A DNA stretch of 64,000 bases from CAYVQE01 sp964633205 (GTDB taxonomy: Bacteria > Myxococcota > B64-G9). Every line of letters starts with the position of its first letter. The stretch's first letter is position 1. This document shows, piece after piece, positions 25,244-33,897 of the stretch. The notes beneath the pieces are model-generated. The model did not search any database. It had not been told where the DNA came from and saw nothing but the letters and a program-made list of their open reading frames with translations. The stretch is from the NCBI GenBank assembly GCA_964633205.1, contig CAZWFN010000010.1:5061-69060 (forward strand), in the 5' to 3' direction. The position numbers and the translations under genes were made by a program.

Positions 25244-26779
25244 CTATTGGACCTCCTGGAGCGAACCGCCCAAATTGATGTAAGCCTCGCGGGCCCGCTG
25301 GTGCCGCGGATCGTCCTGGTTCGGAATGGTCAACATCAGTATGCGGAAAATCTCCTTGGCCTCTTCCTTCTTGCCGTACTTGAAGGCCTTCTCGGCCTTG
25401 AAAATCCTGGCGCGGAAGGTCTTGTTGATCTCCTCTTCGATCTTCTCGATCATGTCGTTGGCCTCGTAGTATATCTCGCTCCGCGTCTCTTCCGGCATCA
25501 GCTCCAGAAAATCGCGCGCCTCCTTGAAGTACTGCAAGGCCTTGTACAGGTTGCCCGGCGAGACCCCTTTGTTGCGGTAGCGTTCCTTGGCGTTGGCGAA
25601 CGCTTCCTTGGCCTTGGTGGCATCCGGCGGTGGCAACGGCTGCTCCTGAATGTCCATCACGGCCACCGCCCACTCTTCATTGGCATCGGGCTTGCTGCGG
25701 TTGACGGTGTTGATGTACTCGATTTTGTTGACCTGATGCTCGAGCAGGTGCTTGCGCGGCAAGCTGATGGTAATCGGATTCGACCACCGCTCGAGCGTCA
25801 GGGGTGCGTATTCGACGTGCATTCCGTTGAGAAGGATCTCGACCTCCTGCTTGGTATCGACGCCGCCGACCAAATAGGTCACGGTGGCCCGCCCGTTGGC
25901 GTACTTGAACTGGTAGGCCGCGCGAAAGCGGGACTGGCGGTTTGCGATACCAAGCCCGTAGGTCATGGGCCGGCTGCCGGCGCGCTCCCCGGGTGTCAGC
26001 AACTGGTCATCGTACCAGCGCAATCCGGCCACGATCTGCTGGCCCCCTTTGAACAGACCGGCGGCGATGAGCACCAGCACCAACCCCACACCAGCGCCCA
26101 ACAGGATCTTCTTTTTCTTGTCGAGCCCCGAAATCCAGCTCTTGGCCCGCCCGATCGGGCTCTGCTTGCCGTTCTTGGCGGCCTTGCCCTGCTTGTCCGC
26201 CGCACCCGCGTCGGCCTTTGCGGCCTTGGCGGCCTTTTCCTCGGCCTTCTTGCGGCGCATGCCCGCCGATTGGATGCGCACTCCGCCACCGGCGCCGCCT
26301 CCTGCTCCGGCCGCCGCTCCGGCGGCGCCGGCGCTTCCGGACACCGGCCGGGTACCGCGCCGATTGGCTGCGGCAGCCCGCCCGCGCCGCGCCGCTGGCC
26401 GGCTGCGGCTGGACGGGGCGCGGGCCGCTCCGCCACGCCGGCCCCGGGCCGCGGCGGGTTTCTTCTTGCTCTTGGCCGCGCCCCCGCCGGCATTGGCCTG
26501 GAAGCGGATCTTGGCGCCACCGGCCAGGATTTCGTCACCGGGCTTGAGCACTTCCTCCTGGATCTTGACCCCGTTGACCTTGGTCCCGTTCGAGCTGCCC
26601 AGGTCGCTGATGATATAAGCTCCGCCCTTGTCCCGAATCCTCAGGTGCTTGCGGGAAATTCCGGGGTCCGGCAGCACCACGTCGTTCTCCATGGTGCGCC
26701 CGATGGTGATCTGGATGCGCTCGAAGGAGTACTCCTTGCCCTTTTCGGGCCCTTCGAGGATCTGCAAGGTGAAGCCCAC
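25244..26779 (-). CDS. FHA-domain membrane protein, 511 aa
   Basis: The GTG start at 26779 has GGGAGG 9 nt upstream. The FHA domain lies at the very N-terminus (about 1-95): TIGRTMENDVVLPD, ISRKHLRI and GSSNGTKVNGVKI preserve all phosphopeptide-contact residues. A basic Ala/Gly/Arg-rich linker follows (about 100-215), then a transmembrane helix at 223-243 and a soluble region containing beta-rich then coiled-coil/TPR-like segments. The overall plan (FHA in the cytoplasm, one helix, helical repeats outside) parallels the next gene, with different linkers. Its position directly after tadC suggests control or assembly of the Tad apparatus, as FHA proteins do in some type IV-pilus and type VI systems. 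Confidence 0.87.
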   Translation of the reverse strand: MGFTLQILEGPEKGKEYSFERIQITIGRTMENDVVLPDPGISRKHLRIRDKGGAYIISDLGSSNGTKVNGVKIQEEVLKPGDEILAGGAKIRFQANAGGGAAKSKKKPAAARGRRGGAARAPSSRSRPAARRGRAAAANRRGTRPVSGSAGAAGAAAGAGGGAGGGVRIQSAGMRRKKAEEKAAKAAKADAGAADKQGKAAKNGKQSPIGRAKSWISGLDKKKKILLGAGVGLVLVLIAAGLFKGGQQIVAGLRWYDDQLLTPGERAGSRPMTYGLGIANRQSRFRAAYQFKYANGRATVTYLVGGVDTKQEVEILLNGMHVEYAPLTLERWSNPITISLPRKHLLEHQVNKIEYINTVNRSKPDANEEWAVAVMDIQEQPLPPPDATKAKEAFANAKERYRNKGVSPGNLYKALQYFKEARDFLELMPEETRSEIYYEANDMIEKIEEEINKTFRARIFKAEKAFKYGKKEEAKEIFRILMLTIPNQDDPRHQRAREAYINLGGSLQEVQ

Positions 26780-26857
26780 CTTCTCAACCCTCCCGGCGCG
26801 TCGGCGCCCGTCTCAACTGCCCCAGCCTGATAGGACGTCCCGGTTCCGTGAGGCGGC

Positions 26858-27772
26858 TCAACCTCCGCCCTTTCCCCAGACGAACTGGAACACGATCGGG
26901 CCGAAAAGGACCAGAAAGACGGTGGGAAAGATGCAAGCGATGAGCGGAAAGAGCATCTTGACAGGGGCCTCGTTGGCCAGCTTCTCCGCCCGCTGGGTGC
27001 GTTCGATGCGCAGTTGGGTCGACTGGATCCGCAACACCTTGCCCAAGCTGGTGCCCATGCGGTCGGCCTGGATCAGCGCGCCGACGAACTGGGTCAGCGC
27101 GGGCAACCCCACCCGATCGGACATCGATCGCAGCGCTTCCTGCCGCGTCTTGCCCATGCGCATTTCGCGCAACATCAGAGAGAACTCGCCGGACAGCGGG
27201 CCCTGGCGTCCCTTCTTGACCACCGTATCCACCGCGGCTTGAAAATCCAGGCCCGCCTCGACCGAGAGTGTCAACAAGTCCAGGTTGTATGGCAGCTCGC
27301 GGGTGATCTTGAAATGGCGCTTGGAGACCTGATCGCGCAGCCAGATGAACGACATACCCAGACCGGCCAGACCGAACGCGACCAGCCACACGTAGCCGAT
27401 ATCGGTATCCATGTCGGTGCGCATGAAGTAGATCAGGATCAGACCGAAGAACAGTGCCAGGGCGATATAGAGTTCCTGCAGCGCCATGAACTCCTCGGCG
27501 GTCATGCCGTCGAGCCCACCGGCGTTCAAGATGCGCTTGTTGACCCGGCGTTCGTACCGCGGCCACATGAACTTGCGGTTGAGCACGGCCACCCGGCGCA
27601 ACACGATCCGCCGCAGCGCCTTGAGCAGGGAGCGCTCCTCGAGCTGTTGGGCTTCGGAGAGGAAACGCTTGCCGATCCACTCCCAGAGCCCGTAGACCAA
27701 CAAGAAGCCGAAGCCCGCCCAGGCCAGAACCGACAGGATCGTCATCAAGCTGCCGATCAAATCGCTGCCCAT
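26858..27772 (-). CDS. tadC: Tad/Flp pilus inner-membrane platform protein TadC (T2SSF family)
   Basis: 304 residues with an N-terminal helix, a helix pair near 95-135, the type II secretion F domain at about 160-280 (LPYNLDLLTLSVEAGLDFQA, GKTRQEALRSMSDRVGLPAL, FVGALIQADRMGTSLGKVL) and a C-terminal membrane helix (FPLIACIFPTVFLVLFGP). These are the hallmarks of TadC, which with TadB forms the inner-membrane platform on which the TadA ATPase works to assemble Flp pilins. It lies 33 nt after tadB. No pilin, prepilin peptidase or ATPase gene is nearby. Confidence 0.9.
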   Translation of the reverse strand: MGSDLIGSLMTILSVLAWAGFGFLLVYGLWEWIGKRFLSEAQQLEERSLLKALRRIVLRRVAVLNRKFMWPRYERRVNKRILNAGGLDGMTAEEFMALQELYIALALFFGLILIYFMRTDMDTDIGYVWLVAFGLAGLGMSFIWLRDQVSKRHFKITRELPYNLDLLTLSVEAGLDFQAAVDTVVKKGRQGPLSGEFSLMLREMRMGKTRQEALRSMSDRVGLPALTQFVGALIQADRMGTSLGKVLRIQSTQLRIERTQRAEKLANEAPVKMLFPLIACIFPTVFLVLFGPIVFQFVWGKGGG

Positions 27773-27805
27773 CGCTTACCCTCTTTTCCCGTCGTTCGGC
27801 GCAGA

Positions 27806-28663
27806 TCAGACGTTGATATTGACGATCTTGCGAATGAGCATGATCCCGGCGAACTCCATCAGGATGATCAGCCCCACGATCACGTAACCGAACCAGTGAT
27901 CGAACATGGGCTCCATCAAATCGGGGCGCATGTAGTTGAGCACCAGACCCAGGGCCAACGGCAGCGCCGCGACGATCCAGCCCTGCAGCTTGCCCTGCGA
28001 GGTCAGGGCCTTGATCTTGCCCTCCAGCCGGAAGCGCTCCCGGATGGTGGCCGCGATGGTGTCGAACATCTCGGCCATGTTGCCACCGAGCTGGCGCGAG
28101 ATGGTCGTCGCCGTGACCACCAGGTCGAGATCCTCGCAGTTGACCCGGTCGGCCATGTTCTGCAGCGCCTCGTCCAGGGTGACGCCGAGCTTGACCTCGC
28201 GTACGAACAGACCGAACTCCTGCCCGAGCGGCGGCTCGCTCTCCTGGGCGAGGTGCTCCATGGCCTGGGGGAAGCTCAGACCGGCCTTGAAGGCATTCGA
28301 CATCTGCGACAGCGACTCGACCAGCTGGGTGTTGAACTTCTTCAATCGGCGGTGGCGAAAGAACCTGACCATCAACGTGGGGATGAAGAAGCCCAGAGCC
28401 GCCATGATTACCGTGAAAAAGATGCCGAAGAAGAGCAGGCCGATCAGGATGAACAGCGCCGTCAAACAGATGTTGAGGATGAGCAATTGGCGGCCGTCGA
28501 TGAACAGGAACATGTCCGACAGGTCGTTCATCGACTTGGCGATGTAGCGCTCCTGGTAGGACTCGAAAGCCCGGCTCAACACGTTCATGACGATCAAGCT
28601 GAACATGAACACCGCCCCCATGACCATGAGGGTGGCGAGGCCTTTGTTGTAGAGGAAGTCCAT
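27806..28663 (-). CDS. tadB: Tad/Flp pilus inner-membrane platform protein TadB (T2SSF family)
   Basis: 285 residues from the ATG at 28663 (GGAG 9 nt upstream). Two N-terminal hydrophobic segments, then the GspF-like domain with the TadB-specific pattern FNTQLVESLSQMSNAFKAGL, PLGQEFGLFVREVKLGVTLD, TATTISRQLGGNMAEMFDTI and IRERFRLEGKIKALTSQGKL, and two C-terminal membrane helices. Shares the T2SSF fold with tadC and lies between cpaB and tadC, the expected relative order. It acts in the inner membrane as part of the Flp pilus assembly platform. Confidence 0.9.
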   Translation of the reverse strand: MDFLYNKGLATLMVMGAVFMFSLIVMNVLSRAFESYQERYIAKSMNDLSDMFLFIDGRQLLILNICLTALFILIGLLFFGIFFTVIMAALGFFIPTLMVRFFRHRRLKKFNTQLVESLSQMSNAFKAGLSFPQAMEHLAQESEPPLGQEFGLFVREVKLGVTLDEALQNMADRVNCEDLDLVVTATTISRQLGGNMAEMFDTIAATIRERFRLEGKIKALTSQGKLQGWIVAALPLALGLVLNYMRPDLMEPMFDHWFGYVIVGLIILMEFAGIMLIRKIVNINV

Positions 28664-28685
28664 GCGGAGTCTCCGGCCGGGCCGC

Positions 28686-29492
28686 TTACTGCGAGCCCCC
28701 CCCGGCTCCCGGCAGCCGGATGACCTGGATGAGCTGCTCTCGCTTGCGCTTGAGCGCCTTGACGCGCTCACCCGTGATCAGGGTCTCGATGGTCGCCCGG
28801 GCGCGCTCCTCTTCGCCGCCGATGTCCTCGGGATTGCGCAAGGTGAGATAGAGCTTGCCGAGCTGCGAGGCCAGGGTGATGATCTCGGCCTCCTCGGGCA
28901 GCACCATTACGGTGATGTCGCTGTAGTTGCGATCCTTCTCGCTCATGGCGTGGACGTTGGTGCTGCCGGTGATCTGGCCGGTCGCCAGCACGATCACGTT
29001 CTGCAGCAGCGTAACGGTCACCATCTGCTCGGTCTTGGGATCGGAGAAGGTGCCCAGGATATCGACGTGATCGTTCGGCCGCACCCAACCACCGACCCCC
29101 GCCGGGCCGTTGATGCCCAGGCTGATGGCGCGGCCGCGCTTGCGCACGATGTTGCTCAAGCGCTCGAAGGTGCCTTCCGAGCGGAAGTGGCTCCAGAGGA
29201 TGAGATCGCCGCGCTGCAGCGGAACCATCAACTTCTGGCCGATGACCTTCTCGAACTGGTTCGGCTTGACCACGCTGGGCGTGACGAACTGCTCGGGCAT
29301 CTGCATCTTGCCCACCATGTCGTAATCGAGCACCGAGCCCTCCACGATATCCCGCCCGGCCACCACCACCGGCACCAGGGTCCAGCCCTCGCGGACCTTA
29401 TCCTCCCTGTGCTGGATGGTCTTCCAGGACAGCACCATGGCCACCAGTCCCAATACTACGGCGATGATGATCGGGGTCTTGCCCTTCAACAT
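28686..29492 (-). CDS. cpaB: Flp pilus assembly protein CpaB/RcpC
   Basis: 268 residues; a single N-terminal membrane helix (PIIIAVVLGLVAMVLSW) followed by a SAF-like domain (VPVVVAGRDIVEGSVLDYDM) and the RcpC/CpaB domain (AISLGINGPAGVGGWVRPND, VDILGTF). The ATG at 29492 has AAGGAG 9 nt upstream. CpaB is a periplasmic component of Tad secretion systems that supports the secretin channel. It leads the five-gene operon here, about 108 nt after a good promoter candidate. The usual following genes (secretin cpaC, tadZ/cpaE, ATPase cpaF) are absent. Confidence 0.92.
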   Translation of the reverse strand: MLKGKTPIIIAVVLGLVAMVLSWKTIQHREDKVREGWTLVPVVVAGRDIVEGSVLDYDMVGKMQMPEQFVTPSVVKPNQFEKVIGQKLMVPLQRGDLILWSHFRSEGTFERLSNIVRKRGRAISLGINGPAGVGGWVRPNDHVDILGTFSDPKTEQMVTVTLLQNVIVLATGQITGSTNVHAMSEKDRNYSDITVMVLPEEAEIITLASQLGKLYLTLRNPEDIGGEEERARATIETLITGERVKALKRKREQLIQVIRLPGAGGGSQ

Positions 29493-29607
29493 GCTAAGCT
29501 CTCCTTTCCGGCCCGGTGGCCGACCGGGCGGGAACTCGGCTCCTGTGCGCTTGGCTTCTCTGCCGCGAAACCGCGGAATTCTCCGCAATCACAGGCTTTT
29601 TGCGTAC

Positions 29608-29637
29608 AGTTTACCGCGTCGACATGCCGACTGTCAA
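29608..29637 (-). promoter_or_regulatory. Sigma-70-like promoter for the cpaB-tadBC-FHA operon
   Basis: Perfect TTGACA (29637-29632), 18-nt spacer, TAAACT (29613-29608) on the minus strand, in a 259-nt intergenic region that otherwise holds nothing recognisable. Predicted leader of about 108 nt. Confidence 0.65.
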
Positions 29638-29751
29638 AGCCTTTTTGGCCCTTGGCAAACGGTCGCCGGCCCGGCGCACGGGGCCGCACGGCAGCTCTCT
29701 TACCGGCGCCCCGACCGCAGACCCCAAAGGCGGGGGAGTTGCTGGGATCGA

Positions 29752-30003
29752 TCAATGGATTGGATCCTGGGGAAAGTAGAACAGGCTGCCGCAGTGCGGG
29801 CAGCGATAGCGTTCGTGAATCCGCCCCTGCCCGTCGCGGGTACAGACGTAAATCCGGATCTCGACCTCCTCGCCGCATTCCGGGCAGACATCTGCTCCCA
29901 TGAAGCGCAGATACTCCAGCTTCTTGAAGCCATCCGGGCTGGGCCGGCGCTTGACCCGCCGGCTGGTCCGCAAATACTCGCGCAAGAGGGTCTTCTTCTT
30001 CAT
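29752..30003 (-). CDS. Small zinc-ribbon protein, 83 aa
   Basis: Basic N-terminus (MKKKTLLREYLRTSRRVKRR) followed by two CxxC knuckles, VCPECGEE near residue 39 and YRCPHCGSLFYFPQ near residue 67, spaced as in zinc ribbons. Cytoplasmic, no signal peptide. The ATG at 30003 overlaps the stop of the DUF2085 gene (ATGA), so it is the last cistron of the MshEN-MshEN-DUF2085 operon. Could bind nucleic acid or a protein partner; unassigned. Confidence 0.75.
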   Translation of the reverse strand: MKKKTLLREYLRTSRRVKRRPSPDGFKKLEYLRFMGADVCPECGEEVEIRIYVCTRDGQGRIHERYRCPHCGSLFYFPQDPIH

Positions 30004-30479
30004 CCCGCCCCCCCGCCGCGACGCCGGTAGCGGTCGGCGATCTCGACCGCCAACACCACCGCGCCCATGAAGACGAACTGGGCCAATGCCAGCCGGTGGC
30101 CGGGGCTGATGATGTGCAGCTGCAGCCCCCGGGCGAGTCCCACGCCCAACATGGCCCCGGTCAGGCTGCGCAGCCAGTTCCTGCCGGTCCAGCCGCTCCA
30201 CCGTGACCAGCCCCAATCGACCAGGGCCGGCAGCGGCAAGCCGAACAACCAGGGCCAGTCGGCCCAGCCGGTCGGCGGCCGCCAGTAGAGCAAGCCGGCG
30301 AGCACCGCGGCCAGCACCGGGTAGAGCCCGGCGCAGCGGGCACACACCCAGACCGGCCGGCCGCGGCACCAAAAACGGTAGCAGCGGTCCAGCTGGCCGG
30401 GCCAGTGGTGCGCCAGCAAGAAGCCCAGGGCGCCGGGCCCGCGCTCGAGGGCGCGTTGTCTGGCCTGCGGGCTCGGCAT
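30000..30479 (-). CDS. DUF2085-family membrane protein, 159 aa
   Basis: Three or four predicted helices and the DUF2085 signature: LAHHWPGQLDRCYRFW and VWVCARCAGLYPV near residue 45, with the conserved C-x-R-C pair and upstream Cys/His. Function of this family is unknown; the conserved cysteines and histidine suggest metal or redox chemistry at the membrane. It starts 22 nt after the long MshEN gene and overlaps the zinc-ribbon gene by 4 nt. Confidence 0.78.
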   Translation of the reverse strand: MPSPQARQRALERGPGALGFLLAHHWPGQLDRCYRFWCRGRPVWVCARCAGLYPVLAAVLAGLLYWRPPTGWADWPWLFGLPLPALVDWGWSRWSGWTGRNWLRSLTGAMLGVGLARGLQLHIISPGHRLALAQFVFMGAVVLAVEIADRYRRRGGGAG

Positions 30480-30501
30480 CCCGGCTCGGCCACCCGATCG
30501 C

Positions 30502-32772
30502 TCAGGAAGAGCCCGGCTCGCTGCCGGTTGCGAATTCGTCCCGTAGCTCCTCGGCCGTGATCAATCCCTTGCGGATGAGCAGGCGCACCACCGCGGCCAG
30601 GGCCGGATCGGCGACCGAAGGCGTACCGGGCGCCCGACCTGCCGCCGACTCGGCAGCGACGGCTTGCCCAGCGCGTTCGGCCTCCAGACCGTCACCGGCG
30701 GCCGCGGTACCGGCGGCGCGCTTGTGCCGGTTGAGCCCCACCCGATCGAGCAATGCCTTCATGGCGGCCGACTGCCGTTCGGGCCGCTTCTCCTCTGCCG
30801 GTGCTCCAGCCGCGGCGGGGACGGGCTCGGTGGCGGGAGGGGCGTTACCGGCCTGCTCGCGCTCGACCTCCGCCTCCGGCTCGGTCGCTGCGGCAGTGGC
30901 CGAGTCGGCATCCGGTCCGGCCTCGGCGACTTTGGTGGCCGCTTCTGGCGCCGGCTGCCCAGCCGGTGTTGCAGCGGGCGTTTCGGCCGCAGCCGGATCG
31001 GGCGGCGGTGCGATCGCGGCCGCCAACTGGGCAGCCTCGTCGGCTCCGGCGTCGTCCGGCGGCGGCTCGGTCGGCTCGGCTGGATGCGGCTCCGGCGAGC
31101 CGGCCGCCGCGGTCTCGGGCGCAGCGGCCGACGCCGTCGATTCCGCCCCTGGTTCCGCAGCCGGCTCCCCGGCGCCGGATGCGTCCGGCCAGCCGATGGC
31201 CCGTTCGCCGGCCTGGGCCAGCACATCGGACATGGCCACCACCTGGGTGGGCACCGAGTCCGACTTGGGCTTTGCAGCCGCCGCCGGCTCCGGTCTGGGA
31301 GCGGATTCTTGCTCCGGAGCGGGCTTCTGCTCCGGGAGGGGTCCTGGCTCCGCTCCGGCCGGCGGCGCCGGCTCCTTTGCTGGCTCGGCCGCCGGGGCAG
31401 CCGGCGGGGGCCCGCCCGGTGCTTGATCGGCTTCCAATTGTCCGCCGGCCGGCCGGTCGGTGGCCGGCGGCGGTGGCTCTTGCAGACCGGATACCGGCCC
31501 CGGACCGGCAGCCGGCGGCGGCGATCCGCCCGGCTGGTCGATGGGCTCGAAGAGCGAATCCAGGTCGGCCTCATCCAGATCCAGACCGCCATCGGCCGCG
31601 GCCGCATCTTCCGGGCGCTCATCCAGCGGCTGGCCCGGCACGGTCGGCAGGTCGTCGGCCGCGGCCGCGGGTTCCAGATCCGGCAAGTCCTCCAGCTCGG
31701 CGGCCGGCGCGGGCCGGCCTTGCGGGGTGGGCATCACCGGCGTGGGCTCGGCGGGCTCGAGATCGGGCACATCGGAGAGATCGCCCGGCGCGTTCGGAGT
31801 CGGGGACTGGTCAGCGGCCGCTTCGAGAGGCTCGAGCTCCTCGAGCACCTCGATTTCTTCGATCTCCGGCAGCCCGTCGTCTGCATCTTCGCCAACGTCC
31901 GCTCCGGGGGCGGCGGCTGGTTGCGGCTCAGGCGCATCCAGGTCGAAATCGAGGGCGGTGGCCGCTGGGTGAGCCGATTCGGCAGCGGCCCCCGGCTCGG
32001 CGTTCGGGTTGGCACCGGCCAGCGCATCCAGCTCGGCGAAGGGATCCACCACCGGCTCCGCCGGCGCGGCCGGAGGAACCGGCTCGGTCGGCGCCGGCGG
32101 CACCGCCGGAGTGGGCTGCGGCGGTGGGGCTGCCAGGGCCTCGAGTTCGGCGAACGGATCCTCGACCTCCAGGCCATCGCCGCCGGCGGCCGGGGCCGGG
32201 CCGGCGGCCGCTTCCAGCTTGCCCTGCACCACCGCCAGGTCGTCTTGCAGGCTGTCGGCCTCGATCTCGGCGCCGCCGAACTGGATCTCCTCGGGCTCCG
32301 GGGCCAGGGCCAGTCCTTCGGGCTCGCCCCGGTAGTGCACGGCGATGGCCTGCTCGATGGAGCGCTCACCGGCCAGCAGCGGTCGGGTGCGCTTGCCCGT
32401 CTGGAAGCGCAACTCGTCGAGCGCAGCCAGGTTGGTCGGATCGGACATGGCCACCAGCAAAGTCTCCGAGGACTTGCCAGCTTCGCCTTCGAGGCCGATG
32501 GGAATCAAGTGGTGCTTCTCGGCCAGCGCCTGGGGCACCAGCTTGAGCAGGTATTCCGGAATGCTGCGCCCGGTCATGGCGATCTGGGCGATGCCGGTCT
32601 GGCGCTGGATGGCCTCGACCAAGGCCGCTTCGGTGATGAAGCGGTTCTCGACCAGGACGTTGCCGAGCCGTCCGCCCCATTTCTTCTGGTAGCCGAGGGC
32701 GGACTTGAGCTGGTACTCGTCGATGAGCCCTTCGTCGAGCAGGATCTGACCCAGCTTCTTCTTTGTCGTCAT
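30502..32772 (-). CDS. Long MshEN-domain protein with Pro/Ala/Glu-rich middle, 756 aa
   Basis: Residues 7-59 form two 24-residue cyclic-di-GMP-binding motifs of the MshEN type (KLGQILLDEG... and RLGNVLVENR..., each ending LxxxLxxQ or AIxxQ) separated by KKWGG, and the GspE N-terminal fold continues to about residue 150. Then come about 520 residues of low-complexity Pro/Ala/Glu sequence with several DPFAELxAL repeats, and a short helical C-terminus (AAVVRLLIRKGLITAEELRD) shared with the next gene upstream. There is no ATPase domain. GGAGAGC precedes the ATG at 32772. Ligand binding is predicted from the motif; function as a c-di-GMP effector is inference. Confidence 0.85.
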   Translation of the reverse strand: MTTKKKLGQILLDEGLIDEYQLKSALGYQKKWGGRLGNVLVENRFITEAALVEAIQRQTGIAQIAMTGRSIPEYLLKLVPQALAEKHHLIPIGLEGEAGKSSETLLVAMSDPTNLAALDELRFQTGKRTRPLLAGERSIEQAIAVHYRGEPEGLALAPEPEEIQFGGAEIEADSLQDDLAVVQGKLEAAAGPAPAAGGDGLEVEDPFAELEALAAPPPQPTPAVPPAPTEPVPPAAPAEPVVDPFAELDALAGANPNAEPGAAAESAHPAATALDFDLDAPEPQPAAAPGADVGEDADDGLPEIEEIEVLEELEPLEAAADQSPTPNAPGDLSDVPDLEPAEPTPVMPTPQGRPAPAAELEDLPDLEPAAAADDLPTVPGQPLDERPEDAAAADGGLDLDEADLDSLFEPIDQPGGSPPPAAGPGPVSGLQEPPPPATDRPAGGQLEADQAPGGPPPAAPAAEPAKEPAPPAGAEPGPLPEQKPAPEQESAPRPEPAAAAKPKSDSVPTQVVAMSDVLAQAGERAIGWPDASGAGEPAAEPGAESTASAAAPETAAAGSPEPHPAEPTEPPPDDAGADEAAQLAAAIAPPPDPAAAETPAATPAGQPAPEAATKVAEAGPDADSATAAATEPEAEVEREQAGNAPPATEPVPAAAGAPAEEKRPERQSAAMKALLDRVGLNRHKRAAGTAAAGDGLEAERAGQAVAAESAAGRAPGTPSVADPALAAVVRLLIRKGLITAEELRDEFATGSEPGSS

Positions 32773-32818
32773 CGGCTCTCCATCTGTTGCCGCTGCAGGC
32801 GGAGGTCCAGCGGAGCGC

Positions 32819-33574
32819 TCAGGACTCGACCCGCTGCCGGTACTCTTCTCGCGAGATGTAGCCCTTGGCGATCAGCAACTCCACGATGGTCTTGAGCACC
32901 TGGACCTCCTTGCGTTGCATCTGCTCCAGGCGCTCCAGCCGCTTGTCCATCGTCAGCGGCGGCTCGGCCCTCGGCTCAGCCGGCGCAGCCGGCTCAGCCG
33001 GTGCGCCTGGCTGCTGGGCCCGGCCTTCGGCTTCAATGTCTGCCACCCGCCGCACCAGGGTGTTGCCCTGCGGATTGATCAGCTTCATCTCGTGGTCCGG
33101 GGCCGACTCGGCCGCGGTGATGTTGTCGCCGTAGTAGTGCTCGCGGATGGCCTGGGCCAAGGCCCGCTCGCCGGCGATGGCCACCTTGACGCGGCAGCCG
33201 GAGCGGAAGGCGATCTCGTCGACCAGCTCGAGATTGTAGGGATCGGCCATGGCCACGACCAGCAGGCTCTTGGACACATCCAGGCTGATCGGCAACACCT
33301 GGCGCTGATCGGCGAACTCGGCGTCGAGCTTCTTCAGTGCCGCAGCCTGGACCACCAAGCCCTTGAAATCGACCCGCGGCAGCCCCAGCTGTTTGCTGAG
33401 CGCCTTGACCAGCATGTCCTCGTCCAGCAGGTTCATGTCCACCAGGACGCTGCCCAGCTTTCCGCCCCACTTCTTCTGTTCGGTCAAGGCGTTGCGCAGC
33501 TGTTCCTCGGTGATGACCCCGGCTCGGAGCAACAGCTCACCCAGGCGAATTCGTCTCGATTCGGCGGCTACCAT
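32819..33574 (-). CDS. MshEN-domain protein, 251 aa, probable cyclic-di-GMP effector
   Basis: From the ATG at 33574 (GGGAG upstream), residues 10-62 carry both MshEN motifs in full (RLGELLLRAGVITEEQL... and KLGSVLVDMNLLDEDML...), separated by the same KKWGG as its neighbour. The GspE/PilB N-terminal fold runs to about residue 155 (PISLDVSKSLLVVAMADP, a KLDAEFAD helix). A short Pro/Ala linker and a coiled coil (LERLEQMQRKEVQVLKTIVELL) lead to the C-terminal helical motif LLIAKGYISREEYRQ. It lacks the ATPase domain. It is the first gene of a four-gene operon with a clear promoter, and paralogous to the following gene. Confidence 0.88.
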   Translation of the reverse strand: MVAAESRRIRLGELLLRAGVITEEQLRNALTEQKKWGGKLGSVLVDMNLLDEDMLVKALSKQLGLPRVDFKGLVVQAAALKKLDAEFADQRQVLPISLDVSKSLLVVAMADPYNLELVDEIAFRSGCRVKVAIAGERALAQAIREHYYGDNITAAESAPDHEMKLINPQGNTLVRRVADIEAEGRAQQPGAPAEPAAPAEPRAEPPLTMDKRLERLEQMQRKEVQVLKTIVELLIAKGYISREEYRQRVES

Positions 33575-33603
33575 ATGCCGGACTCCCGCACGGTCGGACT
33601 CCG

Positions 33604-33632
33604 ACTGTAGCAAAGCCCTTGTTTTCTGGCAA
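33604..33632 (-). promoter_or_regulatory. Sigma-70-like promoter for the MshEN operon
   Basis: TTGCCA (33632-33627), 17-nt spacer, TACAGT (33609-33604), about 30 nt before the start at 33574 and just outside repeat copy A. Confidence 0.6.
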
Positions 33633-33646
33633 GGATTGTGGCGCTC

Positions 33647-33839
33647 CCAGAATCTCCCACCACCATGTGGCTGATTTCCCAGATCAGTCGCGAGGTCAAG
33701 GAAGACCGGCGGATTCAAGCGGAGTCGTAGTCATCTACGTCGAGCATTGAATCCGCCGGTCTGACGGCGAAGCCGGGCCTGCGAGCTTTGCGAGCGGTTC
33801 TCGGTCCGCAGAGATCGCGGCTGAGGTGGGAAATCAGGG
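33647..33839 (-). repeat. Palindromic repeat element, copy A
   Basis: Intergenic element with perfect 11-bp outer arms (33671-33681 with 33827-33837), perfect 16-bp inner arms (33703-33718 with 33747-33762) and a 5-bp apical stem with four-base loop (33726-33739). Same family as copies B and C, in the opposite orientation to B, with about 40 bp extra between the outer and inner right arms. Lies between the MshEN operon and the PilZ gene. Confidence 0.9.
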
Positions 33840-33897
33840 CGCTCCGGGCCCGGAGCGGGACCGTGACGAACCGGACTCACCACCGGCGACCGGCCGC

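Noticed and set aside
29493..29751. Small gene or tRNA in the cpaB upstream region
   Set aside because: No tRNA arms or plausible coding frame; only the promoter candidate is supported. No tRNA-like T-loop was noticed elsewhere in the window either.
33575..33718. N-terminal extensions of the MshEN gene (to 33718) and of the GT-C-like gene (from 34765), both reading NPPxFLDLATDLGNQ
   Set aside because: The shared peptide is the translated arm of the palindromic repeat in opposite copies, not protein homology; Shine-Dalgarno sites support the shorter starts.
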